Positions 17,066 to 25,715 of a stretch of DNA of 64,000 nucleotides are shown piece by piece. The notes beneath the pieces were generated by a model. It worked only from the letters and a program-made list of their open reading frames with translations. It was not told the origin of the DNA and did no database searches. Source of the stretch: Cribrihabitans_A pelagius. GTDB lineage: Bacteria; Pseudomonadota; Alphaproteobacteria; Rhodobacterales; Rhodobacteraceae. Within the stretch, counting starts at the first letter, position 1. Each line of letters begins with the position of its first letter. The stretch is from the NCBI RefSeq assembly GCF_048820915.1, contig NZ_JBMERR010000023.1, positions 12,689 through 76,688 on the forward strand, written 5' to 3'. A program made the position numbers and the translations under genes.

Positions 17066-18841
17066 ATGACTTTCGATCAAAGCGTATTGTTTGCCCTTTT
17101 CGCCCTCGTCTTTGCTCTCCTGCTCTGGGGGCGCTACCGCTATGACCTTGTCGCCTTCGGGGCGCTGATGGCGGGGGTGGTGCTGGGGGTGGTGCCCTCG
17201 GAGAAGGCTTTCTCCGGCTTCGGCCACCCGGCGACGCTGGTGGTGGCGCTGGTGCTGATCGTTTCGGCCGGGCTGGTGCGCTCGGGCGCGGTGCATCTGA
17301 TCACCCGCACACTGGTGGATTCCGCGCGCGGGCTTGGCACGCATATCGCGCTGATGGGCGGCGTGGGCGCGGTGCTGTCGGCCTTCATGAACAACGTGGC
17401 GGCGCTGGCGCTCCTGATGCCGGTCGACATCCAGACTGCGCGCAAGGCGGGCCGCGCGCCGGGCATGAGCCTGATGCCGCTGTCCTTTGCCACCATCCTC
17501 GGCGGCATGGCGACGCTGATCGGCACCCCGCCCAATATCATCATCGCCGCAATCCGGGAGGAGACGCTGGGCGAACCTTTCCGGATGTTCGATTTCGCCC
17601 CGGTCGGCGCCACCGCGGCGCTGGCGGGGCTGGTGTTTGTCGCGCTGGTCGGCTGGCGGCTGATCCCCGGCCGCTCGAACGCGGCAGGCGCTGCCGAGGC
17701 GCAGCTGGAGCCCTATATGGCCGAGCTGACCGTGCCGGCCGAGTCCGAGCTTATCGGCAAGCGCCTGGGCGAGCTGGATGGGGAGGCCGAGAAGGCAGAT
17801 GTTGCCATCCTTGGGCTGATCCGCGGCGGCAGGCGTCTCTACGGGCGGGCCGCGGCGTCGCTGCTGCGCGAGGGCGACGTCCTGGTGATCGAGGCCGAGC
17901 CGGAGGCGCTGGACGAATTCCGCAGCGCGCTGAAGCTGGACTTCGCCGATGCCGCGCGGCAGGACAAGCTGACCGCGGCGGGCGACGGGCTGGAACTGGT
18001 CGAGCTGGTGGTGCCCGAGACCGCCCGCATCAACGGCCGCAGCGCCCAGGCGCTTGGCCTTTCCTGGCGGCAGAACGCGGTGCTTCTGGGCCTGGCGCGC
18101 CAGGGCCGCCGCCTGACCGGCCACATCCGCCAGACCGATATCGAGCCGGGTGACATCCTCCTGATCCTCTGCCCGCATGGCCGCACCGCCGATGTGGCGG
18201 AATGGCTGGGCTGCCTGCCGCTGGCCGAGCGCGGGCTGGCGGTCACCGCCAATGACAAGACCTGGCTCGCCATCGGCCTGTTTGCCGCTGCGGTGCTGGC
18301 GGCCTCGGTCGGGCTGCTTTACCTGCCGGTGGCGCTGGGGCTGGTGGCAGTGGGTTATGTGCTGTTCAAGATCCTGCCGGTCAACACGCTTTACGACCAT
18401 GTGGAATGGCCTGTGGTGGTGCTTCTGGGGTCGATGATCCCGCTCGGCGCGGCGCTGGAGTCCTCGGGCGGAACCGCGCTGATTGCCGGCACGCTCAGCA
18501 CGCTGACTGCGGGCCTGCCCGCCTGGGCGGTGCTGACGGTGCTGATGGTGGTCACGATGACGCTGTCGGATGTGCTGAACAACACCGCCACCGCCATTGT
18601 TGCCGCTCCCGTGGCGATCCAGATGGCGGAGACCCTGGGCGTCTCGCCGGACCCGTTCCTGATGGCGGTGGCGGTTGCGGCCTCGGCCGCCTTCCTCACC
18701 CCGATCGGGCACAAGAACAATACGCTGGTGCTGGGGCCGGGCGGATATCACTTTGGCGACTACTGGCGCATGGGGTTGCCGCTGGAGATCCTGGTGATCG
18801 CGGTATCGGTGCCGGCGATCCTGGTGTTCTGGCCCTTGTAA
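17066..18841 (+). CDS. SLC13-type permease with two RCK_C domains (copy 1)
   Basis: 591 aa inner-membrane carrier of the SLC13/DASS type (sulfate, dicarboxylate or related anion). N-terminal half of helices with MNNVAALALLMPV and TILGGMATLIGTPPNIIIAAIREE (the SNT-like hairpin), a cytoplasmic insert with two TrkA-C/RCK_C domains (residues about 220-295 and 305-380; SELIGKRLGELD, RINGRSAQALGLSWRQNAVLLGL), then more helices with LNNTATAIVAAPVAIQMA and FLTPIGHKNNTLVLGPGGY. Convergent with a paralogue at 19228-21006. Substrate undetermined. Confidence 0.85.
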   Translation: MTFDQSVLFALFALVFALLLWGRYRYDLVAFGALMAGVVLGVVPSEKAFSGFGHPATLVVALVLIVSAGLVRSGAVHLITRTLVDSARGLGTHIALMGGVGAVLSAFMNNVAALALLMPVDIQTARKAGRAPGMSLMPLSFATILGGMATLIGTPPNIIIAAIREETLGEPFRMFDFAPVGATAALAGLVFVALVGWRLIPGRSNAAGAAEAQLEPYMAELTVPAESELIGKRLGELDGEAEKADVAILGLIRGGRRLYGRAAASLLREGDVLVIEAEPEALDEFRSALKLDFADAARQDKLTAAGDGLELVELVVPETARINGRSAQALGLSWRQNAVLLGLARQGRRLTGHIRQTDIEPGDILLILCPHGRTADVAEWLGCLPLAERGLAVTANDKTWLAIGLFAAAVLAASVGLLYLPVALGLVAVGYVLFKILPVNTLYDHVEWPVVVLLGSMIPLGAALESSGGTALIAGTLSTLTAGLPAWAVLTVLMVVTMTLSDVLNNTATAIVAAPVAIQMAETLGVSPDPFLMAVAVAASAAFLTPIGHKNNTLVLGPGGYHFGDYWRMGLPLEILVIAVSVPAILVFWPL

Positions 18842-19031
18842 GCCCTGGGGATTTCGAAGCTGCCGCCGGTGTTCGGTCAAAGCAGCGCTGCGCGCCCGCA
18901 TCATTGGCGCGGCTTCGCTGACGGCCGCGCACCTCCTGCCACCGGCGGGAAAGCGTCAACCTGTCACAAATTCCTTGACAGACCGCCCTTCAACGGCCTC
19001 AGGCCGCCAGATGTTGCGGCCCGGCCGCGGC
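18842..19031. other. Spacer between convergent SLC13 genes
   Basis: Part of the 386-base gap between the two permeases. GC-rich with no recognisable gene or clean terminator in this part; the remainder of the gap holds a possible small leftward ORF. Confidence 0.4.
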
Positions 19032-19115
19032 CTACCCGGCCAAAGCCTGCGAAATCAAAGCAATCGCCGTGGACGCTGCCAGTATCGCAAAAAGGAAACC
19101 ATTCCTGAAAGTCAT
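19032..19115 (-). CDS. Possible 27-aa membrane or exported micropeptide
   Basis: ATG at 19115 reading leftward is preceded by GTGAGG two bases away and AGGAGGGGAG a little further up. The product TFRNGFLFAILAASTAIALI followed by SQALAG is one hydrophobic helix ending in an A-L-A-G cleavage-like motif, then a stop. It could be a real small membrane protein, an orphan signal peptide, or chance; a good ribosome site and hydrophobic bias favour translation. Not recognised. Confidence 0.4.
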   Translation of the reverse strand: MTFRNGFLFAILAASTAIALISQALAG

Positions 19116-19227
19116 AACCTCACCCTGTCTTCTCCCCTCCTTTAGATAGGCTTTGTTCTGTTAACTGCATGTGAACACATCGAAGGCCGGCGAAAATCCG
19201 CCGACGAAACAATATCACGATGCGGCT

Positions 19228-21006
19228 TCAGAGCGGCCAGATGAAGGGGATGAGAACCGAGGCCAGAAGCCCGACGGTGAGGTTGAGCGGGATGCCCACG
19301 CGCAGGAAATCGGTGAATTTGTAGCCGCCGGGGCCATAGACCAGCATGTTGGTCTGGTAGCCAATCGGGGTCGCGAAAGAGGCCGAGGCCGCCACCATCA
19401 CCGCCACCACCAGCGGCCGCGGATCCACGCCCATGGCCTGCGCGAGGCCAATCGCAATCGGCGTCACCACCACGGCCACGGCGTTGTTGGAGACCAGCTC
19501 GGTCAGCACCGAGGTCAGCAGATAAACCGCCCAGACCAGCAGGAACGGCGGCAGCACCGAAAGCGAGGGCGCGAGACTGTGCACGATCAGCCGCACCGCA
19601 CCCGAGCTTTCCAGCGCCGCGCCAATGGCAAGCATGGAAAAGATCAGCGCCAGCAGGCGGCCGTCAACGAAGGAGAATGCCTCGTCCGCGTCGATGCAGC
19701 GTGTGACCAGCACCAGCGCCACCGACAGCACCGACAGCATCAGGATCGGTGCCACCCCGAGTGCTGCGAGGATCACGATGGAAAACAGCGAGATGATTGC
19801 TATTGGCGCGTGGCTGCGGCGGTAGGCGCGCTGGGTGGGCTGGGAGACATCGGCCAGGTCCATCTCGGAGGCCAGCCGCTGGATGTCTTCCGGGGCGCCT
19901 TCGAGCAGCAGGGTATCGCCGATCCGCACCACCAGGTCCTCCAGCTGCACCCCGATGTTCTGATTCCGCCGGTGCACCGCCAGCGTGTAGACGCCATAGC
20001 GGCGGCGCAGGCGCAGCGCGCCGAGCGAGCGGCCCACCATGCGGCAGCCCGGGGTGATCAGCACTTCGACGGTTTGGGTCTCCACCGCCGAGACCTGATC
20101 GACCCGCTTCAGCTCCTTGTTGGTCTGCAGGCTCAACAGCTCGGTCATCCTCGTGCGGAGCACCACGCGGTCGCCCACCTGCAGCTCCACCCCTTCGAGA
20201 TTGCGGCGCAGCGACTCGTCGCCGCGGATCACGTCGATCAGCCGCACACCGGGGCGCTTAAACAGCTGCACACCGGTCACCTCGCGGCCGATCAGGTTGC
20301 TGTCGGGCGGGATTACCGCTTCGGTGAAAAACTTCATCCTGGACTTGTCGCTCAGCATCGACGCCATGCTGTCGCGGGCGGGCAGCAGACGCGGCGCGAT
20401 GAAGCGCAGATAGACCATGCCATAAGCCACGAGAAACAGCCCCAGCGGCGTCACCTCGAAGATGGTGAAGGGTCGAAGCCCTTGAGCACGGGCGACACCG
20501 TCGACCAGGAGGTTAGTGGAGGTGCCGATCAGCGTCAGCGTGCCGCCGAGAATCGCCGCATAGCTGAGCGGGATCAGCATCTTGGAGGGCGCTACATCCA
20601 GCGTGCGGGAAATCTGGATGAAGACCGGGATCATCACCACCACCACCGGCGTGTTGGAAACCACAGCCGAAGCCGCAACGACAAATGCCATCAGCAATGC
20701 GATGGCCAGCCTCGGCCGCACGCCGGCCTGGGTCTTGGCGGCCTGGGTGAAGGCATCCAGCGACCCGGTACGCACCAGCGCGCCCATGATGATGAACATC
20801 GCGGCAATGGTCCAGGGCGCCGGGTTCGACAGCACAGGCAGCGCCTCGCTGTAGGGCAAGACGCCGGTTGCAAGCATCACCGAGACGCCGGTGATCGCCA
20901 CAACTTCGGTTGGGTAGGTTTCCTTCAGGAAGGCCAGGAACATGGCCAGGACGATCACAAGAGCCAGGATCGCGTTGCCGGTGTCACCAATCTGGAAAAA
21001 CTGCAT
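19228..21006 (-). CDS. SLC13-type permease with two RCK_C domains (copy 2)
   Basis: 592 aa, same architecture as the convergent copy: helices with VVSNTPVVVVMIPVFIQ and AAILGGTLTLIGTSTNLLVDGVARAQG, an insert of two RCK_C domains (SNLIGREVTGVQLFKRPGV; GCRMVGRSLGALRLRRRYGVYTLAVHR), then VSNNAVAVVVTPIAIGLA and FATPIGYQTNMLVYGPGGYKF. The second hairpin reads GYQTNMLVYGPGGY, the usual DASS form, whereas copy 1 has GHKNNTLVLGPGGY, suggesting different substrates. Anion transport (sulfate, dicarboxylate, sulfonate) is inferred from family. Confidence 0.87.
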   Translation of the reverse strand: MQFFQIGDTGNAILALVIVLAMFLAFLKETYPTEVVAITGVSVMLATGVLPYSEALPVLSNPAPWTIAAMFIIMGALVRTGSLDAFTQAAKTQAGVRPRLAIALLMAFVVAASAVVSNTPVVVVMIPVFIQISRTLDVAPSKMLIPLSYAAILGGTLTLIGTSTNLLVDGVARAQGLRPFTIFEVTPLGLFLVAYGMVYLRFIAPRLLPARDSMASMLSDKSRMKFFTEAVIPPDSNLIGREVTGVQLFKRPGVRLIDVIRGDESLRRNLEGVELQVGDRVVLRTRMTELLSLQTNKELKRVDQVSAVETQTVEVLITPGCRMVGRSLGALRLRRRYGVYTLAVHRRNQNIGVQLEDLVVRIGDTLLLEGAPEDIQRLASEMDLADVSQPTQRAYRRSHAPIAIISLFSIVILAALGVAPILMLSVLSVALVLVTRCIDADEAFSFVDGRLLALIFSMLAIGAALESSGAVRLIVHSLAPSLSVLPPFLLVWAVYLLTSVLTELVSNNAVAVVVTPIAIGLAQAMGVDPRPLVVAVMVAASASFATPIGYQTNMLVYGPGGYKFTDFLRVGIPLNLTVGLLASVLIPFIWPL

Positions 21007-21184
21007 ATGCCGTGACTAAACCCGTATTCGTGCCCAACCGCCCGGGCGCCGCGTGATCCGCCGCCATCGCGCAGTCTCCCCGAGGACCTTTAGCAGCGCA
21101 AGAAATTCCGCGCCTTCCCTGCCCTCTTACTGCACCGGGCGATTATTACAACAGGCGGCTGCACCGGGCATGCCGCCTGCGCGC

Positions 21185-21997
21185 TCAGGGCGCGGCAGGC
21201 TCCAGCAGCCCGCCCTGGCGCACCATGCGCACCTGTTTGGCGGCACCGGTGCGGTCGTCGGTCTCGATGAACACCCCCGACAGCGAGGCTTCGCCATTGG
21301 CCGGGGTGAAGCGGCTTTTCGGCATTCCGGTCACGAAGCGGCGCATCGGCTCGGTCTTTTCCATGCCGATCACCGAGTCGTAATCGCCGCACATGCCGGC
21401 ATCGGTGATATAGGCGGTGCCCTTGGACAGCACCTGAGCGTCAGCCGTCGGCACATGGGTATGGGTGCCCACAACCAGCGAAGCGCGGCCGTTGCAGAAA
21501 TGGCCCATCGCCATCTTCTCGGAGGTGGCCTCGCAATGCATGTCGACAATCACCGCCTGCGCCAGCCCGCCGCGCGGATGCGACTTCAGCACCGCCTCAA
21601 CCGCGCCGAACGGGTCGTCGAAGGCGCGCTTCATGAACACCTGGCCCAGCGCCTGGGTGACCAGAACCTTGCGGCCGCCCGGCGCGTCGAACAGGCGGAA
21701 TCCCCGCCCCGGCGCGCCCTTGGCAAAGTTCAGGGGCCGGATGACGCGCGGCTCCTTTTCGATGAACTGCAGCATGTCCTTCTGGTCGAAGGCGTGGTCG
21801 CCCAGCGTCAGGCAGTCGACCCCCGCATCCAGCAGAAGCTTGGCGTGCTCGCCGCTCAGCCCCATGCCGTTGGAGGCGTTCTCGCCGTTCACAACCACGA
21901 AGTCGAGCCGCCACTCCTGCCGCAGCTGCGGCAGGTTTTCGGTGACGGCACGGCGCCCGGCGCGGCCCATCACATCGCCTAGGAAAAGAATACGCAT
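21185..21997 (-). CDS. YmdB-family metallophosphoesterase
   Basis: 270 aa from ATG 21997 (RILFLGDVMGRAGRR). Metal ligands of the family: D in FLGDV, E and N in VVNGENAS, later H in IVDMHCEAT and H-x-H in VVGTHTHVPT. The position usually Asn in GNH is Asp here (LTLGDHAFDQ). Family members hydrolyse 2',3'-cyclic nucleotides or cAMP and affect RNA turnover and biofilm in Bacillus; the role in alphaproteobacteria is not established. Ends close to a gap with no gene before the SLC13 gene. Confidence 0.85.
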   Translation of the reverse strand: MRILFLGDVMGRAGRRAVTENLPQLRQEWRLDFVVVNGENASNGMGLSGEHAKLLLDAGVDCLTLGDHAFDQKDMLQFIEKEPRVIRPLNFAKGAPGRGFRLFDAPGGRKVLVTQALGQVFMKRAFDDPFGAVEAVLKSHPRGGLAQAVIVDMHCEATSEKMAMGHFCNGRASLVVGTHTHVPTADAQVLSKGTAYITDAGMCGDYDSVIGMEKTEPMRRFVTGMPKSRFTPANGEASLSGVFIETDDRTGAAKQVRMVRQGGLLEPAAP

Positions 21998-22071
21998 GCG
22001 CGGCTGGTAGGCAACGCGGGGCCAAAGAGCAAGGCCCCGCATCGTCAATTCACGCAGCTGTGGCGCCGCGG

Positions 22072-22569
22072 TCAGCTGTAGGCGCCAGCCGAATAGGTGA
22101 GCTCGTAGCCGTGCGAGTAGATCTCGAAGACGTTGCCGAAGGGGTCTTCGACATAGACCATGCGGTAGGGCTTTTCGCCCGGGAAGTATTCCCGCACCGG
22201 CATCCGCTGCTTGCCGCCGGCCTCGACGATCTTCCGGGCCAGGCCTTCGACGTCCGGGTCCTGCACACAAAAGTGGAAGACGCCGTGGCGGCGGAAGTCG
22301 AGGTTGTCCTTGGGCGCGTAGTTGCCCTCAAACTCGAAGAGCTCGATGCCGACGCGATCCGAAGTGGACATATGCGCGATGCGCAGCTTCGACCAGCCGG
22401 GGCCGAACACGTCCGTGCACATACGGCCGATGTCGCTGTCATCCTCGACCACTTCGGCGGGCTGCATGATGGTGTAGAACCCCATGACTTCGGAGTAGAA
22501 TTTCACCGCCGCGTCCAGGTCCGGAACCGACAGGCCGATGTGGGAAAAGCTCTTGGGGGCCGGAAGCAT
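22072..22569 (-). CDS. Glyoxalase/extradiol-dioxygenase-fold (VOC) protein
   Basis: 165 aa from ATG 22569, chosen because AAGGAG precedes it with good spacing. Two VOC half-modules: SFSHIGLSVPDLDAAVKFYSEVMGFYTIM and HGVFHFCVQDPDVEGLARKIVEAGGKQ, with metal ligands expected at H in FSHIG, E in VGIELFEFEG, H in FHFCV and E in GNVFEIYSHGYE. Fits a glyoxalase or ring-cleavage-like enzyme; substrate unknown. Divergent LysR gene 111 bases away probably controls it. Confidence 0.8.
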   Translation of the reverse strand: MLPAPKSFSHIGLSVPDLDAAVKFYSEVMGFYTIMQPAEVVEDDSDIGRMCTDVFGPGWSKLRIAHMSTSDRVGIELFEFEGNYAPKDNLDFRRHGVFHFCVQDPDVEGLARKIVEAGGKQRMPVREYFPGEKPYRMVYVEDPFGNVFEIYSHGYELTYSAGAYS

Positions 22570-22680
22570 GATTGTCTCCTTTTTCATGTTGGGGCCGTTT
22601 CTCGTGACCGGAGATACGCTTGACCCAAGCAAAAGCAAAATTATCATACCTAATGAAAATCATAACAAAACGGATTGCAT
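22570..22680. promoter_or_regulatory. Divergent VOC gene / LysR control region
   Basis: AT-rich block 22635-22670 in otherwise GC-rich DNA, with repeated ATCAT motifs (22644-22648 and 22659-22663) and a TTAT-N17-ATAA dyad at 22641-22665. Consistent with a LysR-type binding region and promoters, but not proven. Confidence 0.35.
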
Positions 22681-23568
22681 GTGCTGAACGCAAGCTGGCT
22701 GGAAACCTTCACCGCGCTGAGCGAGCTGGACAGTTTCACCCGCACCGCGGCGCGGCTGAACATGACCCAGCCGGGGGTGTCGCAGCACGTGAAAAAGCTG
22801 GAGCAGCAGGTGGGCCAGCCCCTCCTCCTGCGCCATGGCAAGAGCTTCAGCTTGACCGGGGCAGGTGCCGCGCTCGCCGCCCTGGGCCGCCGCCGCCAGG
22901 CCGAGGAGGAGGCGCTGCGCCAGGAGCTGGGCCAGGACGATCCCGCCCGCGGGCGGGTGCGCATCGCCTGCCCCGGCGGCCTTGCGGTGCTGATCTACCG
23001 CGCGGCGGAGGCGCATCTGGCGCAGGCGCCCGGGCTGATGCTCTCGCTGCAAGCGGCACCGCAAGCGGCGATCGAGGCGCAGCTGCTGGCCGGGGAGCTG
23101 GACCTCGGCATCCTGCACCGCAAGCTGGAGGCGCCGCGGCTGACGGCAGAACCCCTGGGCCGCGACCGGCTGAACCTGATCCTGCCGCCGGGGAGCGAGG
23201 CCAAGCCAGCGTTCGACACGCTGCAGGCGCTGGGGATGATCGGCCACCCGGACGGCGCGGCGCTGGCGGACCGGCTGCTGGGCGCGAATTACCCCGGCTA
23301 CCGCGGCGCCGCCGGGCTGCGCCAGCGCGCTTTCCTGAACCAGATCGGGCAGATCCTCGACCCGGTGGCGGCGGGGGCCGGCTACACCATCCTGCCGCAA
23401 AGCGCGGTGCTGGCGCAGTCCGCCCGGCGGGAGTTCCGCATCGCTGAGCTTGCGGCCCCCTTGGAGGACGACCTCTGGCTGCTCAGCCAGCACAGCACCC
23501 GCCCGCCGGCGCGGCTCACGTTCTTCGTGGAGGCGATCCGCGAGGTTTGCGCCGGGCTCGCCCGCTAG
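22681..23568 (+). CDS. LysR-family transcriptional regulator
   Basis: 295 aa from GTG 22681 (LNASWLETFTALSELDSFTRTAARLNMTQPGVSQHVKKLEQQVG); a TTG at 22675 is an alternative. N-terminal winged HTH (residues about 15-40), effector-binding domain from about residue 85, short for the family at its C-terminus. Divergent from the VOC-fold gene, which is the most likely target. Effector unknown. Confidence 0.82.
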   Translation: MLNASWLETFTALSELDSFTRTAARLNMTQPGVSQHVKKLEQQVGQPLLLRHGKSFSLTGAGAALAALGRRRQAEEEALRQELGQDDPARGRVRIACPGGLAVLIYRAAEAHLAQAPGLMLSLQAAPQAAIEAQLLAGELDLGILHRKLEAPRLTAEPLGRDRLNLILPPGSEAKPAFDTLQALGMIGHPDGAALADRLLGANYPGYRGAAGLRQRAFLNQIGQILDPVAAGAGYTILPQSAVLAQSARREFRIAELAAPLEDDLWLLSQHSTRPPARLTFFVEAIREVCAGLAR

Positions 23569-23574
23569 CGGCGG

Positions 23575-24132
23575 TCAGAATTGCAGGACGCGGCTTTCGG
23601 TCACCACCATGTCGAGCGGCTGGTCGGTCGGCTCCAGGGGCAGGTTTTCGTCCTCTTGGGCGTCGAAGGCAAAACCAATCGCCAGCGTCGCCCGCTTGCC
23701 CCGCAGCATCTCCAGCGTGCGGTCGTAGAAGCCGCCGCCATAGCCCAGCCGCCCGCCGCGGCTGTCGAAGGCAACAAGCGGCACGATCAGGATTTCCGGC
23801 TCGAAAAAATCATCCGCGGCCGGCACCTGCGCGCCGAAAGGCCCTTCGCGCAATGGAGCGTCCGGCTGCCAGCGGCTGAACTTCAGCGGCTGGCCCTTGC
23901 CGATGATCACCGGCACGCCAACGGGTCCATGCGCTGCGGCCTCGGCCATGGCGGGCACCGGGTCGATCTCGGTGCGGATCGGCAGGAAGCCGGACAGCGG
24001 CACCCCGCGGTAGCCCGCCAGCACCTCCGACAGGTGCCCGGCTGCGCCCGGCAGGCCCCGCGCGTGGGCCTCCTTGCGGCGGGCAAAGGCCGCCTTGCGC
24101 GCTGCGGCTTTGATGGCACTCAGATCCGTCAT
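23575..24132 (-). CDS. 5-formyltetrahydrofolate cyclo-ligase
   Basis: 185 aa cytoplasmic enzyme converting 5-formyl-THF plus ATP to 5,10-methenyl-THF. N-terminal basic helix AARKAAFARRKEAHARG, substrate region LSGFLPIRTEIDP, and the diagnostic nucleotide/Mg motif RGGRLGYGGGFYDRTLE near residue 130. Full family length. Ends 7 bases from the convergent LysR gene stop. Confidence 0.92.
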   Translation of the reverse strand: MTDLSAIKAAARKAAFARRKEAHARGLPGAAGHLSEVLAGYRGVPLSGFLPIRTEIDPVPAMAEAAAHGPVGVPVIIGKGQPLKFSRWQPDAPLREGPFGAQVPAADDFFEPEILIVPLVAFDSRGGRLGYGGGFYDRTLEMLRGKRATLAIGFAFDAQEDENLPLEPTDQPLDMVVTESRVLQF

Positions 24133-24182
24133 TCCTGCTCTCCTCCAACTCGCTCCGGGGTCAGCCCGTTACAGCAGCACCA

Positions 24183-25574
24183 TCACAACAGCACCACCGC
24201 GGCCAGCCCCAAGAACGCAAAGAATCCGACCACATCTGTCACCGTGGTGACAAAGGCGCCGGACGCCAGGGCGGGGTCGATGCCCATCTTCTCCAGTAGG
24301 ACCGGGATCACCGTCCCTGCGAGCCCGGCAACGACCAGATTGACCACCATCGCGACGGCAATCACCACGCCCAGCATCGGCGAGCCGAACCAGGCCAGCC
24401 CCACGATGCCCATGAGCACCGCAAAGATCACCCCGTTGATCAGCCCCACCAGCACCTCGCGGCGGATCACCCGCCAGACGTTGGAGCCGGTGAGGTCGCG
24501 GGTTGCCATCGCCCGCACCGCCACGGTGAGCGACTGGGTGCCCGCGTTGCCGCCCATCGAGGCAACAATCGGCATCAGCACCGCGAGCGCCACGAACTGG
24601 GCAATGGTCGCCTCGAACTGGGCAATCACCAGGGACGCCAGCACCGCCGTCACCAGGTTCACCGCCAGCCAGGGAAAGCGGCGCTTGGTGGTGTCGATCA
24701 CCTTGTCCGACAGCGAGCTTTCCTCGCCCACACCGGCCAGGCGCAGGATGTCCTCCTCGTGTTCCTCGTCCAGCACGATCATCGCGTCGTCGATGGTGAT
24801 GACGCCGACCAGCCGCCCCTCGCCGTCAACCACGGGGGCGGAGATCAGGTGGTACTGATTGAAGGCATAGGCCACGTCTTCCTCGTCCTGGTCGGCCGGG
24901 ATCACCTGGAAGGTGTCCTCCACCAATTCGGTGAGCGGCACCTCGCGCCTGGTGGCCATGATCCGGCCGAGGGTCACGTTGCCGACCGGATGGGTGCGCG
25001 GGTCGATCAGGATCACGTGGTAGAACTGCTCCGGCAGGTTCTCGGACTCGCGCATGAAGTCGATGGCCTGGCCGACGTTCCAATGCTCCGGCGCCATCAC
25101 CACTTCGCGCTGCATCAGGCGGCCGGCGGAGTTTTCCGGGTAGCTTAGCGATTGTTCGACCGCGACCCGGTCGGAATCCTCCAGAACATCGAGGATGGCT
25201 TCCTGCTGCGGCTCTTCCAGGTCCTCCAGAAGATCAACAACATCGTCGCTTTCCAGCTCCCGCACCGCGTCGGCCAGCACCGCGGGCGACAGCAGCGAAA
25301 TCACTTCCTCGCGGATGCTTTCGTCCAATTCCGACAGGATTTCGCCGTCGAACTCGCGGCCATAAAGCTGGATCAGCCGGGCCCGGTCATAAGCGCTGAT
25401 CTGTTCCAGGAAGTCGGCGATATCGGCCGCGTGGAGCGGCTCCATCAGTTCGGTCAGCCCGGCCTGATCGCCCGCCTCCACCGCGGCAAGGATGGCGCTG
25501 GCGCGTTTGCGGTCCAGCTCGTAGGCGTCGTCCTGGCCCGGCTCGGTGCCGGTGATATTGTCGCCGCTGCTCAT
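24183..25574 (-). CDS. mgtE: Magnesium transporter MgtE
   Basis: 463 aa. N-terminal superhelical domain (residues about 30-140, ALLEPLHAADIADFLEQI-like), two CBS domains (about 145-265; SAGRLMQREVVMAP, DEEDVAYAFNQYHLISAPVVDGEGRLVGVITIDDAM), plug helix, then five membrane helices with VLMPIVASMGGNAGTQSLTV and FVTTVTDVVGFFAFLGLAAV, where the final Asp-containing TDVVGF segment lines the Mg2+ pore. The cytoplasmic part senses Mg2+ and closes the channel. Unlinked to neighbours functionally. Confidence 0.95.
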   Translation of the reverse strand: MSSGDNITGTEPGQDDAYELDRKRASAILAAVEAGDQAGLTELMEPLHAADIADFLEQISAYDRARLIQLYGREFDGEILSELDESIREEVISLLSPAVLADAVRELESDDVVDLLEDLEEPQQEAILDVLEDSDRVAVEQSLSYPENSAGRLMQREVVMAPEHWNVGQAIDFMRESENLPEQFYHVILIDPRTHPVGNVTLGRIMATRREVPLTELVEDTFQVIPADQDEEDVAYAFNQYHLISAPVVDGEGRLVGVITIDDAMIVLDEEHEEDILRLAGVGEESSLSDKVIDTTKRRFPWLAVNLVTAVLASLVIAQFEATIAQFVALAVLMPIVASMGGNAGTQSLTVAVRAMATRDLTGSNVWRVIRREVLVGLINGVIFAVLMGIVGLAWFGSPMLGVVIAVAMVVNLVVAGLAGTVIPVLLEKMGIDPALASGAFVTTVTDVVGFFAFLGLAAVVLL

Positions 25575-25715
25575 GCGATCTCGCGCCCCCTTGTGTCTTT
25601 GCCTGCAAAATAGAAGAAGCTGTTTCCGGAAAACAATGGGGATGGCATAATTTACCGGACCCTGAGCGCGCGCCTATCCCGGGTGCAGCGGTTTGGCAAG
25701 CAGCGGGGAGCACAG

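Noticed and set aside
17006..18904. Long leftward open frame antisense to the first SLC13 permease
   Set aside because: Composition (Arg/His/Gln-rich) is typical of an antisense shadow; the opposite strand encodes a recognised protein.
19171..21015. Long rightward open frame antisense to the second SLC13 permease
   Set aside because: Same reason: shadow of a real gene, no ribosome site or domain.
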